This document shows, piece by piece, positions 24,945 to 33,787 of a stretch of DNA of 64,000 nt (position 1 is its first letter; every line of letters begins with the position of its first letter). Under the pieces are notes generated by a model. The model saw only the letters and a program-made list of their open reading frames with translations, was not told the origin of the DNA and made no database searches. Both the position numbers and the translations under genes were made by a program. Where the stretch lies: positions 16,774 to 80,773 of the forward strand of contig NZ_CAXBCK010000011.1 in NCBI RefSeq assembly GCF_963974425.1, in the 5' to 3' direction. This DNA is from Marixanthomonas sp963974425. Lineage in GTDB: Bacteria; Bacteroidota; Bacteroidia; Flavobacteriales; Flavobacteriaceae.

Positions 24945-27422
24945 TTATTCAACTTCTAGAAAATCAGTTTTATAGAAGGGAATTCCAGTCTCGGTAATTC
25001 CTTGAATTTCTATTTGAACCCTACCCTTCTCATCACTTGTGTAAAATGAAACTTCAGCGTTTCGGTAACCGTTGGTAACTATATTTGGCTTCCAGAAAAG
25101 TGTTGTACGTCTATCTTCTCTGCTCCTGTTTCTATCTATTAAAGAGTAATCGGGTGCGTAAAACTCCCGAGCGTTATAAAAACCAGAAGCGTTAAAGTTG
25201 ACTGAACCCGGTTTTCTGTCAGAAATATCCGCTTTATCTCTTTGACCTCTTTTAGTATAAATTGCTATGATGCCTTGTGCTTCTAAGGCATATCCTCCAG
25301 ATGCTTGACCCGTATTGTGTACATCTATAAAATCTATATCTGTTTGGGGGACAGAACGAGCAGTAAGTAAATCTACCTTAACATTGTCTAAATAAAAAGC
25401 AGGTTTTAATCCTCTAAGATTTACTTCAAAATCTTGTGAGGTTTGATTTAAATAACCTTGTTTTCTACCAATTCGAACTCCTGGAATATTTGCTATTAAT
25501 TCCATAAAGTCATTTGCTCCATGCATACCGAATTCATCTACTACCACGCGATGCGATGGTGCAAAAAATCGAGTTCTTTTATTTCTTGCAGCTTCCTTAA
25601 TTTCTTCTTCAGAGGTTACTTTTCCTTCAAGCTTTACTTCATCCAATAACTCCCTGTCGCCATCATACTTAAAATTTCTGAATATATTTTTTTGTGTTTT
25701 TTTTCTATATGTTTCAATATTTAGGACTTCTTGATTAAATGGATTGATAACTCTATTGGGGATAATACTGGGTTTTTGCTTAGGAGGATTTAGAATAATA
25801 TTAGTATCACCAAAATTTGGTTTTTCTGAAGATATAGCTTCCCCGGCGTTAAAATAAACATCAATAGTATCATTAAAGACAAAAGGGCCATAGGAAAAGT
25901 GTCCACTTTTATCGGTTTTCTGTGTTTCTTGATAAAATCCACCTTTTCTAAAGGTTAATTTGGTTTCACTAATTTTATTCTGAAAAGGGGATTTTGAATC
26001 AATAGTTTTACCAGAAATATAAATCCCTTCCTCTGGTTTAAATTCTTGAAACGGACTTTTCTCTAATAACTCTTGCCAAGTAAAACGTCGCCAACCGTGG
26101 GTTAGCATTGTTAAATCGAGTAGTTGATTTTTTTTAATGGTATCTCCAGCAGTAAAAAAGTAGTTGGGGGATTTTATCTTACCTCTTAAATCTGAATTTA
26201 GTAGTAACCAGGTTTTAATATTTTCAGAATTGTTATTTGGTTTAATCAGTTCAGCGTCTGTAACAGAAACAGAATAGGTGCCAGGAATCAATCTTCCTTG
26301 TGAATTTTTAAGCTCAATTTCTAAATTCACCTTATCCCTTGTGGTTGTAGATGTTCCATTGGTTTTTTCAACTGAAATAGAAATATTTTCTTCTTTTTTA
26401 ATATATGCCAACCGTTCTGCTACTGGTTTTTTAGAACCATTGAATAGGACAATGTCTAGAATACCTTCTTTTAAATCATCTTTTGGTATTTTTAATAACA
26501 TGGATTTTTTGTCTTGATATTGAGTATAATCAAAAACAGCTAATCCTCTTTGTTGACCAATAACCAAGGTGTTTTTTAGCCCTTCTTCTTTATTGGTCGA
26601 AATATTAATTAACACCTCTTTTTCATCTATAGAGGTGTTTATAACGAATCCTTTTTCAAGCGGAACAGGCAAAGGATATACAATATCCTCGTTAGCCGAA
26701 CTAATAACCGCTCGATACTCTTTACCAGGCTCTGGGTTTATATAAAAAGAGCCGAGACCAAACTCGAAGGTTTTAAAGTCTGTGATTTGATTGCCTTGCG
26801 CATCTTCAATAATCCCCACAACTGGATTAGCCGATAAATTGGCGCCTTTTATTTTTACCGCCACTTTATTACTCATTCCAGAAACTAAATAGCCTCCCTC
26901 AGGATAAAATCCTATTTCGGGCAATATTGAAGTTTTTGTTTCTTCAGACTCGTTATTATTATTTGAATCTTGACTATTTTCATTTAAAGCAAAAACTGGA
27001 ATTTCCTTTTTAAAGAAGAAATATTTTGGTTGATTCCGCATGTAATTGGTATAAGCGCGTAAAAGATACGTGCCTTCTTTTAAATCTAGAGGCAACTTAA
27101 AATCGCCTTCTGCACTAATTGATTCAGTAAATAGCTTTCGCTCGCTAATTATATTGTCATTATCATCTATTAGCTCTACATAAATAACATTGCTTTTATT
27201 GGTTTCTGTATGGGTAACACCGTTCACGAGATAGGTATTGTACCATATATCTTCTCCTGCTGTATAATAGGGTTTGTCTGTTTGAATGTAAATTTTTTCA
27301 GGATATTTTTCAGTAGCGTATTCGTTAAGTCTATTTAGAATTAGAAATTTTAATCCGGATAAATCACTTACTGAAAATGCAAGGCATAAAAAGCATATTG
27401 TCAGTATTAAAGCCTTTTTCAT
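24945..27422 (-). CDS. MG2-domain/TonB-plug-like exported protein without barrel
   Basis: An 825-residue exported protein. After an N-terminal signal segment, residues about 40-130 form an MG2 (macroglobulin-like) domain (KIYIQTDKPYYTAGEDIWY, then GTYLLRAYTNYMRN). A middle region contains carboxypeptidase-regulatory-like beta domains (about 170-560). Residues about 600-720 resemble a TonB-receptor plug (DEFGMHGANDFMELIANIPG and LRGLKPAFYLDNVKVD, ending AIYTKRG). No beta-barrel follows, so it is not a transporter by itself. Similar proteins are common in Flavobacteria; role unknown, perhaps outer-membrane or periplasmic assembly. Confidence 0.78.
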   Translation of the reverse strand: MKKALILTICFLCLAFSVSDLSGLKFLILNRLNEYATEKYPEKIYIQTDKPYYTAGEDIWYNTYLVNGVTHTETNKSNVIYVELIDDNDNIISERKLFTESISAEGDFKLPLDLKEGTYLLRAYTNYMRNQPKYFFFKKEIPVFALNENSQDSNNNNESEETKTSILPEIGFYPEGGYLVSGMSNKVAVKIKGANLSANPVVGIIEDAQGNQITDFKTFEFGLGSFYINPEPGKEYRAVISSANEDIVYPLPVPLEKGFVINTSIDEKEVLINISTNKEEGLKNTLVIGQQRGLAVFDYTQYQDKKSMLLKIPKDDLKEGILDIVLFNGSKKPVAERLAYIKKEENISISVEKTNGTSTTTRDKVNLEIELKNSQGRLIPGTYSVSVTDAELIKPNNNSENIKTWLLLNSDLRGKIKSPNYFFTAGDTIKKNQLLDLTMLTHGWRRFTWQELLEKSPFQEFKPEEGIYISGKTIDSKSPFQNKISETKLTFRKGGFYQETQKTDKSGHFSYGPFVFNDTIDVYFNAGEAISSEKPNFGDTNIILNPPKQKPSIIPNRVINPFNQEVLNIETYRKKTQKNIFRNFKYDGDRELLDEVKLEGKVTSEEEIKEAARNKRTRFFAPSHRVVVDEFGMHGANDFMELIANIPGVRIGRKQGYLNQTSQDFEVNLRGLKPAFYLDNVKVDLLTARSVPQTDIDFIDVHNTGQASGGYALEAQGIIAIYTKRGQRDKADISDRKPGSVNFNASGFYNAREFYAPDYSLIDRNRSREDRRTTLFWKPNIVTNGYRNAEVSFYTSDEKGRVQIEIQGITETGIPFYKTDFLEVE

Positions 27423-27531
27423 AATAATATTATATTAATCTTTCATAAATATAGTAAAATTATGCTTTTTATGTGATTTTGAATCAGTTGATAATTTGAA
27501 AATGATAAAAGTACTGCAGAAGGATTTTAAT

Positions 27532-27566
27532 AAAAAAACCTGCAAGATTTTCCTAATCTTGCAGGT
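27532..27566 (-). terminator. Terminator of the marR-fadNAE operon
   Basis: On the minus strand ACCTGCAAGATT and AATCTTGCAGGT form a 12-bp perfect stem with a 5-nt loop and then TTTTTTT. It follows fadE by 33 bp. Confidence 0.9.
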
Positions 27567-27598
27567 CATACTTTAAGTAGTATTAATTATTTGTTAAC

Positions 27599-29404
27599 TT
27601 AAAACGGATACGTATTTTCCGCTGTTACTTTCTCAGCAATCTTGTTTCGTAATTGAACAATATTAGGGAAGTTATCATACTTCGTCCAACGTTTAAGTCC
27701 CATTAGCATTGCTTTTTGTTCGTCACCTTCAGCAAAGGATATGATTCCTTCTTTTGCTTTTTGATTCACAATCTCCACTGCATGATATAAATATAATTGC
27801 GCCATAGCTACTTGATAATCAGCATCTGAATTATCACGTTTATGGTTCTTTTCGGCACGTAGAATAGCACTTTCTGCCATGTAGATTTCAATTAAAATAT
27901 CGGCTGAAGCCAATAATAATTGTTGGTGCTCTTCTAGTTCAGGACCGTATTTTTTAACAGCACTACCAGCAACCATCAATAATACTTTTTTCAACTTGGC
28001 AACCATTGCTTTTTCTTCTGAAAGTACTTTAGAATAATCAGGTGTATCAAATGATGGAATACCCATCAATTCTTCACCAACAGCTTGTGCAGGGCCTAAT
28101 AAATCTACGTGACCTTTCATTGCTTTTTTTACAAGCATTCCAATAGCCAACATTCGGTTTATCTCGTTTGTACCTTCGTAAATACGAGCAATACGAGCAT
28201 CACGCCAAGCAGATTCCATTGGGGTGTCGGCGCTAAAGCCCATTCCACCGAAAATCTGAATTCCTTCATCGGCACAGTTTTGAATGTCTTCAGAAACTGC
28301 TACTTTTAAAATAGAGCATTCTATTGCGTATTCTTCTACACTTTTTAATTCAGCTTCTTGGTGGCTGTTTCCAGCTTCCATACGAAGTGCGATACGTTCT
28401 TCAATGTTTTTACCAGCACGGTAGCTAGCACTCTCACCAGCAAAAGCAGAGGTTGCCATTTCGGCTAATTTCGATTTAATAGCACCAAACTTAGCAATTG
28501 GAGTTTTAAACTGAACCCTGTCGTTAGCATATTTAACCGCTTGGTCTATAACGCGACGTTGTGCATCTAAACTAGCTGCAGCCAACTTAATTCGACCTAC
28601 ATTTAAAGCATTCATCGCAATTTTAAATCCGTTTCCTCTTTCTGAAAGCATGTTCTCAACTGGCACTTTGGTATCGTTGAAAAACACTTGACGAGTAGAG
28701 GAGGAGTGGATGCCTAATTTTTTCTCTTCTTCGCCAAACGTAATTCCGTTTTCAGAATCATTTTCAACTATAAACCCTGTAATATATTTGTCGTCTTCAA
28801 TACGAGCAAAAACGATAAATACATCTGCAAATCCCGCATTTGAGATCCACATTTTTTGACCGTTGATGATGTAGTTTTTCCCATCTTCAGAAAGAACAGC
28901 TTTTGTTTTTCCACTGTTGGCATCACTTCCTGCACCTGGTTCAGTAAGGCAATAAGCGCCAAACCATTCACCAGTAGCTAATTTAGGAACGTATTTTTTC
29001 TTTTGTTCTTCCGTACCATAAAGTGTAATTGGCATTGTACCAATACCTGTATGTGCACCGAAAGCTGTTGCTACAGAGCCTGTAGCTCCTGAAATGTAAT
29101 CGCAGACCAACATTGTGGTTACGAAGCCCATTCCTAATCCGTCATATTCTTCAGGAACGGCTACACCCAATAACCCCATTTCACCAGCTTTACGCATAAC
29201 TTCTTCTGTTAATGCGTAATTTTTCTTTTCAAATTCTTCTTTTTTCGGCCAGATTTCGCGATCTACGAATTCTTTAACCGAATCACGCATCATTTTTTGT
29301 TCTTCGGAAAAATCTTCCGGAGTAAAAATATCGTTAGCAGCTGTTTCTTTTACCAGAAACTGTCCGCCGCGAAGCAATTCTTTATTTTCAGCAGTTGTAC
29401 TCAT
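27599..29404 (-). CDS. fadE: Acyl-CoA dehydrogenase, FadE type
   Basis: A 601-residue flavoprotein catalysing the first step of beta-oxidation, acyl-CoA to trans-2-enoyl-CoA. The dehydrogenase core covers about 35-430 (YDGLGMGFVTTML, CLTEPGAGSDANSGKT, NGQKMWISNAG) with the catalytic Glu in RIYEGTNEINR near residue 410; a 170-residue C-terminal helical extension is typical of the FadE/VLCAD-like group of about 600 residues. Last gene of marR-fadN-fadA-fadE; gene order fadN-fadA-fadE equals the Bacillus subtilis fadNAE operon. It lies 77 bp after fadA, with a stem-loop in the gap. Confidence 0.93.
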   Translation of the reverse strand: MSTTAENKELLRGGQFLVKETAANDIFTPEDFSEEQKMMRDSVKEFVDREIWPKKEEFEKKNYALTEEVMRKAGEMGLLGVAVPEEYDGLGMGFVTTMLVCDYISGATGSVATAFGAHTGIGTMPITLYGTEEQKKKYVPKLATGEWFGAYCLTEPGAGSDANSGKTKAVLSEDGKNYIINGQKMWISNAGFADVFIVFARIEDDKYITGFIVENDSENGITFGEEEKKLGIHSSSTRQVFFNDTKVPVENMLSERGNGFKIAMNALNVGRIKLAAASLDAQRRVIDQAVKYANDRVQFKTPIAKFGAIKSKLAEMATSAFAGESASYRAGKNIEERIALRMEAGNSHQEAELKSVEEYAIECSILKVAVSEDIQNCADEGIQIFGGMGFSADTPMESAWRDARIARIYEGTNEINRMLAIGMLVKKAMKGHVDLLGPAQAVGEELMGIPSFDTPDYSKVLSEEKAMVAKLKKVLLMVAGSAVKKYGPELEEHQQLLLASADILIEIYMAESAILRAEKNHKRDNSDADYQVAMAQLYLYHAVEIVNQKAKEGIISFAEGDEQKAMLMGLKRWTKYDNFPNIVQLRNKIAEKVTAENTYPF

Positions 29405-29427
29405 TTTTTTAGATTTTAGTAGTTAGT

Positions 29428-29482
29428 ATTAAGTATTGAGAATCCTTTCTCGTTACTTCATACTCATATTTCAATACTTAAT
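29428..29482 (-). other. Intercistronic stem-loop between fadA and fadE with heptamer repeats
   Basis: ATTAAGTATTGA (29428-29439) and TCAATACTTAAT (29471-29482) are a perfect 12-bp inverted repeat; a small GAGAA/TTCTC hairpin sits in the loop. The gap is made of degenerate 7-mers: TTTAGTA GTTAGTA TTAAGTA in one half, TACTTCA TACTCAT ATTTCAA TACTTAA in the other. The outer arm touches the fadA stop codon. No U run follows in the direction of transcription, so it is not a terminator. Confidence 0.55.
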
Positions 29483-30672
29483 TAATTTAAAAACTCATAA
29501 ATTCCGGCAGCACCTTGTCCAGTACCAACGCACATAGTAACCATACCATACTTACCTTGCATATCACGCTTTCTCATTTCATCGAAAAGTTGAACGGATA
29601 ATTTACTACCAGTACAGCCAAGTGGGTGACCTAGTGCAATCGCTCCTCCATTTACGTTTACTATATCTTTATTAAGACCTAGCTTTCTAATTACAGCAAG
29701 AGATTGAGAAGCGAATGCTTCATTCAATTCTACTAAACCGATTTGATCTAGCTTCATACCTGCTTGGTCTAAGGCTTTTGGAATTGCTTTAATTGGTCCA
29801 ATCCCCATAATACGAGGTTCAACCCCTACAGCGGCATAATTTACCATACGGGCGATAGGCTCTATATTTAATTCTTTCACCATTTCTTCACTCATTACCA
29901 TTGTAAAAGCGGCACCATCACTCATTTGCGATGAGTTACCAGCTGTTACACTTCCGCCTTCCGCAAAAACAGGACGAAGTTTAGACAAAGCTTCCATGTT
30001 GGTTCCTTTTCTAGGTCCTTCGTCTTTATTTACAGTATAAGTTTTCGTTTCTTTTTTACCAGCATCGTTTACAAATGTTTCATCCACATCAATAGGAACA
30101 ATCTGGTCTTGAAAACGGTTTTCTTCTTGTGCTTTCAAAGCTTTCATATGGCTGTTGTAAGCAAATTCATCTTGATCTTCGCGAGAAACTTTATATTCAT
30201 TAGCAACAGCTTCTGCTGTTAGTCCCATTCCCCAGTAATAATCTTCATTCCCTTGCTTGGCTAATTTATAATCGGGTACTGGTTTGTAACCACCCATTGG
30301 AATGTAACTCATACTTTCGGCACCACCGGCGATTATACAATCGGCCATACCACTTTGAATTTTAGCGGTAGCCATCGCAATCGTTTCAACACCTGAAGCA
30401 CAGTATCTATTTACTGTAACACCAGGGATATCTTCAATTTTAAGTCCCATTAAGGAAATTAAACGCCCCATGTTAAGGCCTTGTTCGGCTTCAGGCATCG
30501 CATTACCGACAATTACATCGTCTATGCGTTTTTTATCAAGTTGCGGAAGTTCATTCATCATATATTGAATGGTTTCTGCAGCCAGTTCATCTGGTCTTTT
30601 AAAACGGAACAAGCCTCTAGGTGCTTTCCCTACTGCTGTTCTGTATGCTTTTACTATATATGCTGTTTTCAT
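29482..30672 (-). CDS. fadA: Acetyl-CoA acyltransferase (3-ketoacyl-CoA thiolase)
   Basis: A 396-residue thiolase that cleaves 3-ketoacyl-CoA with CoA in the last step of beta-oxidation. The acyl-accepting Cys is near residue 91 (VNRYCASGVET); the general bases are His in GGAIALGHPLGCTG and the second Cys in MCVGTGQGAAG. Length and motifs are complete. It sits between fadN and fadE, and its intercistronic flanks each carry an inverted repeat. The degradative assignment rests on the operon context; a biosynthetic thiolase role is less likely here. Confidence 0.95.
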   Translation of the reverse strand: MKTAYIVKAYRTAVGKAPRGLFRFKRPDELAAETIQYMMNELPQLDKKRIDDVIVGNAMPEAEQGLNMGRLISLMGLKIEDIPGVTVNRYCASGVETIAMATAKIQSGMADCIIAGGAESMSYIPMGGYKPVPDYKLAKQGNEDYYWGMGLTAEAVANEYKVSREDQDEFAYNSHMKALKAQEENRFQDQIVPIDVDETFVNDAGKKETKTYTVNKDEGPRKGTNMEALSKLRPVFAEGGSVTAGNSSQMSDGAAFTMVMSEEMVKELNIEPIARMVNYAAVGVEPRIMGIGPIKAIPKALDQAGMKLDQIGLVELNEAFASQSLAVIRKLGLNKDIVNVNGGAIALGHPLGCTGSKLSVQLFDEMRKRDMQGKYGMVTMCVGTGQGAAGIYEFLN

Positions 30673-30688
30673 ATTTTTTTATTTTGAA

Positions 30689-30728
30689 TTATTAAACTTT
30701 AGTGCTTTAACTTTCTAATATTTAATAA
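30689..30728 (-). other. Intercistronic stem-loop between fadN and fadA
   Basis: TTATTAAACTTTAG (30689-30702) and CTAATATTTAATAA (30715-30728) pair at 12 of 14 positions around a 12-nt loop. The outer arm begins 1 nt after the fadN stop codon and ends 16 nt before the fadA ATG. No U run follows it on the transcribed strand. Confidence 0.5.
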
Positions 30729-30729
30729 T

Positions 30730-33138
30730 CTAATTTCTCAGTGGTTTGTTTTTCTGAATCATATGCTGCAACCTTTCCAAAGTTTTTCGTTCTCCACAAA
30801 GGCTTAAAAATGCTTCTCTTTCAAGGTCTAACAAGTACTGCTCGCTAACTTGTTGTGGTTCGCTTAAATCGCCACCGGCCATTACCCAAGCTAGCTTGTT
30901 TGCAATTTTCTTATCGTGTTCACTAATGTATTTTCCGGCCTGCATTTGGTCTGTCCCAACAAGGAATGCACCTAATGCTTGTTTACCTAATACTTTAATG
31001 TCGGTTCTTTCAATAGGTTTTGTATACCCTTGATCTGCCATCATTCGTGCTACTTCTTTAGCAGCAGCAATACGACGGTTTTTATTTACGATTATAATAT
31101 CTTTTCCTTCTTTCAGGATATTGGTATCGAAAGCTTCGTAAGCAGAAGTAGATACCTTTGCCATCCCGATGGTTAAGAAATGCTCTCTTAGTGTATTAAG
31201 CTCTACATCTCCTTTTTGAAATAAATCTTGAGCGCGAACGGTCATTTCTTTAGAACCACCACCGCCAGGAATTACTCCAACGCCAAATTCAACTAAACCA
31301 ATGTAACTCTCTGCAGATGCTACTACGCGGTCGGCGTGTAAGGTCATTTCGCAACCACCACCTAATGTCATCCCGTGAGGGGCAACTACGGTTGGAATTG
31401 AAGAATAACGAAGACGCATACACGTGTCTTGGAAGTATTTAACAGCAGCGTTCAATTCATCATATTCTTGCTCTACCGCCATCATAAAAATCATTCCTAC
31501 GTTGGCACCAACAGAGAAATTTTTTCCGTTGTTGGCAATTACCAATCCGTCGTAGCTTTTTTCGGCAATATCGATAGCTTTGTTAATCCCGGCTAATACA
31601 TCGCCGCCAACGCTGTTCATTTTACTTATGAATTCTACATTTAAAATACCATCGCCAAGATCTTCAACTACAACTCCGCTGTTTTTGAATACCTCTTTGC
31701 TTTCGCGAATGTTATCTAAAATAATGTATGAATCCTGCCCAGGAATTTTAACGTGTGTTTTTTCAGGAACACCATAATAGTAGGTGTTTCCTTCTCGAAC
31801 GTCGTAGAAACTGTCTACTCCGGTTTCAAGCATTTCGCTTACCCAAGCTGCAGGCTCTTTTCCTAGTTCTTTTATTAATTCGATTCCTTTCTTAACACCA
31901 ACGGCATCCCAAATTTCGAAAGGTCCGTGTTCCCATCCAAATCCGGCTTTCATCGCATCATCAATTTTGTAAAGCTCATCGGTAATTTCAGGAATACGTT
32001 TAGAAACGTAGGCGAATAGTGCACCAAAGTTTTTACGGTAAAACTCACCAGCTTTGTCATCACCATCTATCAATACTTTAAATCGATCGGCAACGACATC
32101 GATGTCTTTGGTTTTTTTCAAGGTGTCGAATGAGGCGCGTTCTTTGTCGCGATACTCCATAGATTCTAAATCTAAAGTCAAGATTTCGCTGCTACCGTCT
32201 TCTTTTTTAATTTTTTTATAGAACCCTTGTCCGCTTTTGCTACCTAACCATTCTTTTTCCATCATAGTATCGATGAAATTAGGCAGTTCAAAAATGTCAT
32301 GTTCTTCGTCTTCTGGCACATTTTTATGAATACCGTTTGCTACGTGAACTAAGGTGTCAAGCCCAACAACATCTACCGTTCGGAAAGTAGCAGATTTTGG
32401 CCGACCGATTACCGGACCTGTTAATTTATCAACCTCTTCAACGGTTAAGCCCATTTCTTTTACTTGATGAAATAAACTTTGAATTCCGAAGATTCCAATT
32501 CGATTCCCTATAAAAGCAGGGGTGTCTTTGGCAACGATAGAAGTTTTACCAAGAAACTTTTCGCCGTACTCATTTAAGAAGTCAAGCACATCTTGATCAG
32601 TTTTTGGCCCAGGGATGATTTCAAAAAGCTCTAAATAACGTGGTGGGTTAAAGAAGTGTGTTCCGCAGAAATGTTTCTGAAAATCTTCACTTCTACCTTC
32701 ACTCATCATATTGATAGGAATACCTGAGGTATTTGAAGTAATTAGCGTTCCTTCTTTTCTATGTTTTTCAAGGTTTTCGAAAACTTGTTGCTTTATATCT
32801 AGTCGTTCTACAACAACTTCGATAATCCAATCTACTTCAGAAACTTTTGCAATATCATCTTCCATATTTCCTGTAGAAATACGGTCTGCAAAATCTTTGT
32901 GGTAGAGTGGAGCAGGTTTCGATTTTATAGAATCCTGCAACGATTGATTTACCAAACGATTGCGCACTTGTTTATCTTCAAGGGTAAGTCCTTTTTTCTT
33001 TTCTTTATCGGTAAGTTCACGCGGAACAATGTCTAGCAGTAATACCTCCACGCCAATATTGGCAAAGTGACAGGCAATCCCGCTTCCCATAATTCCGGAA
33101 CCTATTACGGCTACTTTATTTATTCTTCTCTTAGACAT
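30730..33138 (-). CDS. fadN: 3-hydroxyacyl-CoA dehydrogenase/enoyl-CoA hydratase fusion, FadN type
   Basis: An 802-residue bifunctional enzyme covering the hydration and NAD-dependent oxidation steps of beta-oxidation. The dehydrogenase is N-terminal (Rossmann motif VAVIGSGIMGSGIA at 9-22; GTHFFNPPRYLELFEIIPG; the second dehydrogenase half to about 440), and the crotonase domain is C-terminal (about 500-680, with GGGCEMTLHADRVVA and GVGVIPGGGG). This order is the reverse of E. coli FadB and matches B. subtilis FadN. It begins 1 bp after the MarR stop codon, so regulator and enzyme are tightly coupled. Confidence 0.94.
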   Translation of the reverse strand: MSKRRINKVAVIGSGIMGSGIACHFANIGVEVLLLDIVPRELTDKEKKKGLTLEDKQVRNRLVNQSLQDSIKSKPAPLYHKDFADRISTGNMEDDIAKVSEVDWIIEVVVERLDIKQQVFENLEKHRKEGTLITSNTSGIPINMMSEGRSEDFQKHFCGTHFFNPPRYLELFEIIPGPKTDQDVLDFLNEYGEKFLGKTSIVAKDTPAFIGNRIGIFGIQSLFHQVKEMGLTVEEVDKLTGPVIGRPKSATFRTVDVVGLDTLVHVANGIHKNVPEDEEHDIFELPNFIDTMMEKEWLGSKSGQGFYKKIKKEDGSSEILTLDLESMEYRDKERASFDTLKKTKDIDVVADRFKVLIDGDDKAGEFYRKNFGALFAYVSKRIPEITDELYKIDDAMKAGFGWEHGPFEIWDAVGVKKGIELIKELGKEPAAWVSEMLETGVDSFYDVREGNTYYYGVPEKTHVKIPGQDSYIILDNIRESKEVFKNSGVVVEDLGDGILNVEFISKMNSVGGDVLAGINKAIDIAEKSYDGLVIANNGKNFSVGANVGMIFMMAVEQEYDELNAAVKYFQDTCMRLRYSSIPTVVAPHGMTLGGGCEMTLHADRVVASAESYIGLVEFGVGVIPGGGGSKEMTVRAQDLFQKGDVELNTLREHFLTIGMAKVSTSAYEAFDTNILKEGKDIIIVNKNRRIAAAKEVARMMADQGYTKPIERTDIKVLGKQALGAFLVGTDQMQAGKYISEHDKKIANKLAWVMAGGDLSEPQQVSEQYLLDLEREAFLSLCGERKTLERLQHMIQKNKPLRN

Positions 33139-33139
33139 A

Positions 33140-33586
33140 TTATGCTATTTTTTCGGTATATATTTTTTTTGAATTAATCAGTTCTAAAATAGTACTGGCC
33201 ACTTTTTTAAACGTTTGTAGTTCTTCTTCTGAAATATTCTCTTTTACAGCTTCATCAAACCGAAGCACCACATTTTTTGAAAACTCTCTCATTTCTTTCC
33301 CAAAAGGGGTTAAGTGTATTAAAACTCCGCGGCCGTCTTCGGGGTTTGGTTTTCGTTCAATTAAACCTTTTCCTTCCATATTTTTTAGCGTACGCGAGAG
33401 GCTAGTGGCTTCCATTCCCATTTTAGGGCCTAAGGCTGTAGAAGGTGTTCCTTCTTCAGGATCGATGCTTATTAAGGCAAATCCTGTTGCCATCGTACTA
33501 TCTTTTTTACTGGCCTCTTCGTTATACATTTTTTGTACGTTCATCCAAGTAGAGCGCAGTATGTAATCTATTGTTTTTTCTTTCAA
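33140..33586 (-). CDS. MarR family regulator of the fad operon
   Basis: A 148-residue winged-helix MarR protein. The recognition region is LGPKMGMEATSLSRTLKNMEGKGLIERKPNPEDGRG. It heads the fad operon and lies 1 bp from fadN, so it is very probably an acyl-CoA-responsive repressor of it (inference). The start is TTG at 33586: no in-frame ATG precedes the conserved-looking opening KEKTIDYILRSTW, and the first internal ATG would cut it off. A 22-bp palindrome and a -7 element lie directly upstream. Confidence 0.9.
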   Translation of the reverse strand: MKEKTIDYILRSTWMNVQKMYNEEASKKDSTMATGFALISIDPEEGTPSTALGPKMGMEATSLSRTLKNMEGKGLIERKPNPEDGRGVLIHLTPFGKEMREFSKNVVLRFDEAVKENISEEELQTFKKVASTILELINSKKIYTEKIA

Positions 33587-33613
33587 AAAGTATTGTTTTG
33601 TTTATCGGGATAC

Positions 33614-33621
33614 CAAAGATA
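33614..33621 (-). promoter_or_regulatory. -7 promoter element of the fad operon
   Basis: TATCTTTG on the minus strand, a full match to TANNTTTG, 27 bp upstream of the TTG start of the MarR gene. The expected -33 position falls inside the adjacent palindrome. Confidence 0.6.
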
Positions 33622-33627
33622 GAAAAT

Positions 33628-33649
33628 TTTATTATGCGTGCATAGTAAA
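33628..33649. promoter_or_regulatory. 22-bp palindrome, likely MarR operator
   Basis: TTTATTATGC-GT-GCATAGTAAA: the two 10-bp arms are reverse complements at 9 of 10 positions. It begins 6 bp upstream of the -7 element and covers the -33 region. Size and symmetry fit a MarR dimer site, so binding would block RNA polymerase (inference). Confidence 0.65.
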
Positions 33650-33787
33650 TAAATGTAAAATTTTTCTGATGAATGTTAAATAAACGTATATAATAGAAAA
33701 GGGTTGCGGTATTTACTTTTATTTAAGAAAACAAAAGTGTTTTAATTACTCTTGAGGTTTAAGTAATTAGTAATTATATAGAAAAAA

